Below are positions 46,480 to 49,092 of a stretch of DNA of 49,092 nucleotides, in pieces (within the stretch, counting starts at the first letter, position 1; the number at the start of each line of letters is the position of its first letter). Below the pieces are notes generated by a model. The model saw only the letters and a program-made list of their open reading frames with translations. It ran no database searches and was not told the DNA's origin. The stretch comes from a virus: positions 1-49,092 of the IMG/VR virus record IMGVR_UViG_3300047564_002851; one strand, given 5' to 3'. The position numbers were made by a program, and so were the translations under genes.

Positions 46480-46985
46480 TATGGAACCACCATTGTGATT
46501 GTCATACGAGTTGTCTGAAATCCACCCTCAGGAGGTGCGGAGTCGACAGTTGCAATAACTCCCATACCAAATGGTCCATTAGTAGCCCAAGAATCAAACT
46601 GATTAATGCTTTCCATAAGAATCCATGCGTCATAGGCTGCCACCACAGCGGCTGTTTGAATATCGTCAGCTAGAGGTGGTTGACCGTTTTGTTGAACAAT
46701 TGGGACCTCGCGGGAGACCGAGATGTTAAGAGTCACAGAACGAGGGTCTGTGCATCGGCGTGGCTCTGTGGCCTCATCACCTGGAGTTCCTACATACATT
46801 TGAATCATAGACACAACAAGTTGTTCGCAGTCGACTACTGGAGTAGCAATATTCCAGTAACGTCGCGCTGGAAGTGGCATGTCATAAGACTGGTAAACAT
46901 TAATAACTCTATTTAAAACATCTTGCATCAAATTAGCCAGATTCTTAGCGTCATTTGACACACCAGTCACGTTTGGAAGTGCCAT
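46479..46985 (-). CDS. Tail terminator-like protein
   Basis: 168 residues. The helical N-terminus (NLANLMQDVLNRVINVYQSY) and the alternating beta part (VDCEQLVVSMIQMYVG, VTLNISVSREVPIV, TRMTITMVV) with a central helix (IQTAAVVAAYDAWILMES) match the plan of actinophage tail terminator proteins, which cap the tail tube before head joining. The assignment rests on this pattern and its place between the connector and the gp10-like gene. No catalytic motif is present. Confidence 0.68.
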   Translation of the reverse strand: MALPNVTGVSNDAKNLANLMQDVLNRVINVYQSYDMPLPARRYWNIATPVVDCEQLVVSMIQMYVGTPGDEATEPRRCTDPRSVTLNISVSREVPIVQQNGQPPLADDIQTAAVVAAYDAWILMESINQFDSWATNGPFGMGVIATVDSAPPEGGFQTTRMTITMVVP

Positions 46986-47000
46986 TGTCTATCTCCGTCT

Positions 47001-48140
47001 CTAAGGTAGAACTATTGGGGTTACAGGGTTTCCTAGTTGATAAATAACATTACTTGTCAAAAGATTTATTACTTCATCAACTTCTGGGTTCCCAAGGCTT
47101 GGTCTTGTTGCATAGAGGTCTAATGTTCCTGGGTCACGAGTACCAAGGATTGGAAGAATGTCTGTGTAGTTAAGGCTTAGTCGGATTGTTCCTTCAGTTC
47201 TGTCTAGAACCGCGGCATTCTCAAAAGTAGTGCTTGAGGTGTTTGTGTAATTAGAAACAGTTGCCGACACAGTCCAAGCATTGTCTGCAGTTAGGAAGTC
47301 GCCGCCGAACTCATCGAGATAGTAAATGTTTGTTCCGCCCTCTTGGTTAAAGTACAAGTCAAAGGCAGATAGCTCGAAAGCAGGTGCCTGACCAATAATA
47401 CGACGAGCACGAGGAGTATCGGGGGAGAACACACGGGAACGAGCACGGGCTTTGTCTGGGTTTGCAGTCTTTAAGAAAAGGTCAACAGCGTAGACACCAG
47501 TACGAAGGTCATCAATAAAATCCTGTGAATCTAAAACTGTGTAAGTAACACCTTGGCGAGATACAGAAGTCACACGTTGAGGCAGGGCACAGGTGTCGTC
47601 ACCTTCATACATCTTTACAAGCTCTGTAGCAAGAATGCGAGCAGCTGCTTTACCTGCAACTGGAGGCGGAGAACCATATGTATATGTAACTTCTACGTTT
47701 GAAGGAGTCCATAGAGCGTTAGGAGTTCCATAGATAGTTGAGTGGTCAGCTAAATAATAAGTATTTGGGTCAACAATGTCACCATCACCTGTGCGGAGAG
47801 CGTGTACTCGAACTACCTTACGTCCACGAAGACGAACTCTTTGATAAGAAGAAGTTCCATCTCCCAAAAAGTCATGATGAGAGCTACTTCCAAATCCACC
47901 CTGAGGGAGGTTTTCTACCTGACCATTAATAAGGGTAGGAGAATAAGACAAGCGAGAAGCGCCAGCACGAAGATACGGGTCATAAACCGAGACATAACGT
48001 TCCGTTACTGTAGTTGTTCCTGAAAATTTACGGCCTGACATTGCCCAAAGCATGTAAGAAGCGGTTTTGACAGCTTCGTAGGCGTAGTCAGATTCGGCAT
48101 AGATACCTAACTCTTCTGTATCGACCCAGAGGTTGCTCAT
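47001..48140 (-). CDS. Head-to-tail connector (adaptor) protein with C-terminal extension
   Basis: 379 residues, AAGGGACGA site before ATG. Residues ~1-240 follow the actinophage head-to-tail adaptor pattern: helical start (YAYEAVKTASYMLWAMSG), a beta section (RVRLRGRKVVRVHAL), helix (AAARILATELVKMYEGDD), LPQRVTSVSRQGVTYTVL and GVYAVDLFLKTANPDKAR. The last ~125 residues are an extra beta domain (FELSAFDLYFNQEGG, LDRTEGTIRLSLNY) not needed for the adaptor fold, perhaps tail decoration. The adaptor ring sits under the portal. The portal, terminase and capsid genes must lie outside the window. Confidence 0.78.
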   Translation of the reverse strand: MSNLWVDTEELGIYAESDYAYEAVKTASYMLWAMSGRKFSGTTTVTERYVSVYDPYLRAGASRLSYSPTLINGQVENLPQGGFGSSSHHDFLGDGTSSYQRVRLRGRKVVRVHALRTGDGDIVDPNTYYLADHSTIYGTPNALWTPSNVEVTYTYGSPPPVAGKAAARILATELVKMYEGDDTCALPQRVTSVSRQGVTYTVLDSQDFIDDLRTGVYAVDLFLKTANPDKARARSRVFSPDTPRARRIIGQAPAFELSAFDLYFNQEGGTNIYYLDEFGGDFLTADNAWTVSATVSNYTNTSSTTFENAAVLDRTEGTIRLSLNYTDILPILGTRDPGTLDLYATRPSLGNPEVDEVINLLTSNVIYQLGNPVTPIVLP

Positions 48141-48168
48141 TTCGTCCCTTTCTTACAGATGTGAATAA

Positions 48169-48216
48169 GGGCGGGCAGGGAACCGAGTGCTAAACACAAA
48201 CGGCATCTGCCCGCCC
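48169..48216. terminator. GC-rich hairpin terminator downstream of the tail-tube-like gene
   Basis: GGGCGGGCAG (48169-48178) and CTGCCCGCCC (48207-48216) pair perfectly over 10 bp around a 28-base loop that can add an inner CCG/CGG pair. On the plus strand it is followed by TTTTT; on the minus strand, the direction of the flanking genes, by TTATTC. Actinobacterial terminators often lack a good U-run, so it probably limits read-through from the highly expressed upstream gene. Confidence 0.75.
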
Positions 48217-48232
48217 CTTTTTCTTACTACTA

Positions 48233-49092
48233 CTAGGCGGTTGGATCCTCAGTCGACGCAATGATGAAGTCGATTGGTAGATCTGGGTTGTAGGTGTCAG
48301 AACCTGGAACGTTAAATCCAGTCTCTGAACCTTGGTTGTCGAAGTCAGTGACTGCGAGGTACCCGCGGTTACGAACTGCAGAACCAGCTGGGCTTACTGC
48401 TTCAGATGCAACATCTGATGCAGTCTTAGCAAAGCGGAAGGTTGTAGCAGTTGGAACAGCGGTAATAGTGTGAGTACCGTTGAAGGTAGCATCTACACCG
48501 CTAATTGATACTGACTGACCAACTTCAAACCCGTGTGCAGAACCAGTTGTAAGGGTTGCAGTGTTTGAAGTAAGAGCCTTGTTAGTTACAGTCTTGGTTG
48601 ACAAGTCGAACCAACGGTAGAAGCCCTTTAGACCCTCTGGGGCCCATGAAGCGCGTGAGTATGAGTATGGGCGCTCTGCAGCCACTGGGAACTCCCAGCG
48701 TCCGTCTAGACCTGTCTCAAACTGAGGGTTTCCAAGGCCGTAGCCTTCGAAGGTGTTTGCAAGCAGACCGTTTTCAATAACACGGTCGCCTGACTGACGA
48801 AGCTTGCAATATGGGAATACCCAGTAGAAGTATGGAAGTGTGGTGTCACGCTTGCCATCCTTTACTGCGAAAGACCATACTTCAATTGAAACTCCGTTAC
48901 CTGCAGGGTCATCGCCAACGGCAGGTGCGGCCCAACCGATAGACTTATTGTCAGGTGATGCATAAGAACCAAAATTCTTGCGGAGAAGTAGACCGCCAGA
49001 CATTAGAGCTGAAAGCTCAGTGTCTGGTTCGCAAATCGCGATCTCCATAGTGATGCGCTTTAGAGTGTCAGGGGCTTTGTATGACACGCATA
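48233..49092 (-). CDS. Major tail (tube) protein-like, 5' end outside window
   Basis: The frame is open to the window edge; a GTG at 49087 could start it, but a tail-tube protein should have more N-terminal sequence, so I treat it as truncated. Visible residues, numbered from that GTG, resemble actinophage tail tube proteins: ITMEIAICEPDTELSALMSG, GVSIEVWSFAV, YWVFPYCKLRQSGDRVIENG, then LLANTFEGYGLGNP. A single copy of the shared beta module is inserted at ~165-238 (TATLTTGSAHGFEVGQSVSI). The gene lies upstream of the connector gene, not between the neck genes and the chaperones as is usual. A capsid-decoration or other virion role is the main alternative. Confidence 0.68.
   Translation of the reverse strand, partial: CVSYKAPDTLKRITMEIAICEPDTELSALMSGGLLLRKNFGSYASPDNKSIGWAAPAVGDDPAGNGVSIEVWSFAVKDGKRDTTLPYFYWVFPYCKLRQSGDRVIENGLLANTFEGYGLGNPQFETGLDGRWEFPVAAERPYSYSRASWAPEGLKGFYRWFDLSTKTVTNKALTSNTATLTTGSAHGFEVGQSVSISGVDATFNGTHTITAVPTATTFRFAKTASDVASEAVSPAGSAVRNRGYLAVTDFDNQGSETGFNVPGSDTYNPDLPIDFIIASTEDPTA

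Overview
The window is a contiguous piece of a tailed bacteriophage genome of siphovirus type. It encodes a tape-measure protein, a distal tail protein, tail assembly chaperones, a tail-tube-like protein and head-tail joining proteins, and no contractile-sheath gene is visible. The likely host is an actinobacterium: there are two WhiB-type [4Fe-4S] genes, and the connector, chaperone and tail-tube-like proteins look like those of actinophages. The moderately AT-rich composition, the many GPTG collagen-like fibres, the halogenase and the cyanophage-like giant tail proteins suggest an aquatic (perhaps freshwater) host. Both host statements are inferences. No integrase, tRNA, CRISPR array, insertion sequence or bacterial housekeeping gene was seen.

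Plus strand, 1-24793: a tail-fibre/adhesin region followed by accessory enzymes. Six collagen-like (Gly-Pro-Thr) fibre proteins are interleaved with a predicted seven-bladed beta-propeller, two large glycine-rich tail proteins (895 and 2032 aa), a subtilisin-like protease and a carbohydrate-binding-like jelly-roll protein. The run ends with a methyltransferase, a GT2 glycosyltransferase with TPR-like repeats and a flavin-dependent (tryptophan-type) halogenase. The genes are tightly packed, several with TAATG stop/start overlaps.

Minus strand, 25.4-35.3 kb (read right to left): replication and regulation. A family A DNA polymerase is followed by a RuvC-like resolvase, a SNF2-type helicase, a Cas4/RecB-like nuclease, a Sak4-like recombinase and its single-strand-binding partner. 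After a terminator come a GT-B-like glycosyltransferase and a group of small genes (KOW-like, acidic, DUF6378, WhiB, zinc-ribbon, unknown). A second WhiB gene follows (24786-25331) and meets the halogenase gene tail to tail with an 8-bp overlap.

Minus strand, 35.3-49.1 kb: structural genes. From the right edge come a truncated tail-tube-like protein, a strong hairpin, a head-tail connector, a tail-terminator-like protein, an HK97-gp10-like protein, two overlapping tail assembly chaperone frames, the tape measure, Dit, a Gp37-like tail protein, a decapeptide-repeat fibre with a self-cleaving S74 chaperone domain, and two unknown proteins. The operon then runs almost without a gap into the polymerase gene.

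The most unusual features are: a roughly 60-80 residue beta module (HGF-x-VG... type) dispersed through at least five tail proteins on both strands; a fibre ending in a domain with a complete type-1 copper ligand set; a closed seven-blade propeller gene among the fibres; a protease and a halogenase in the tail region; and two intergenic arrays of ACTA motifs spaced 7-8 bp apart.
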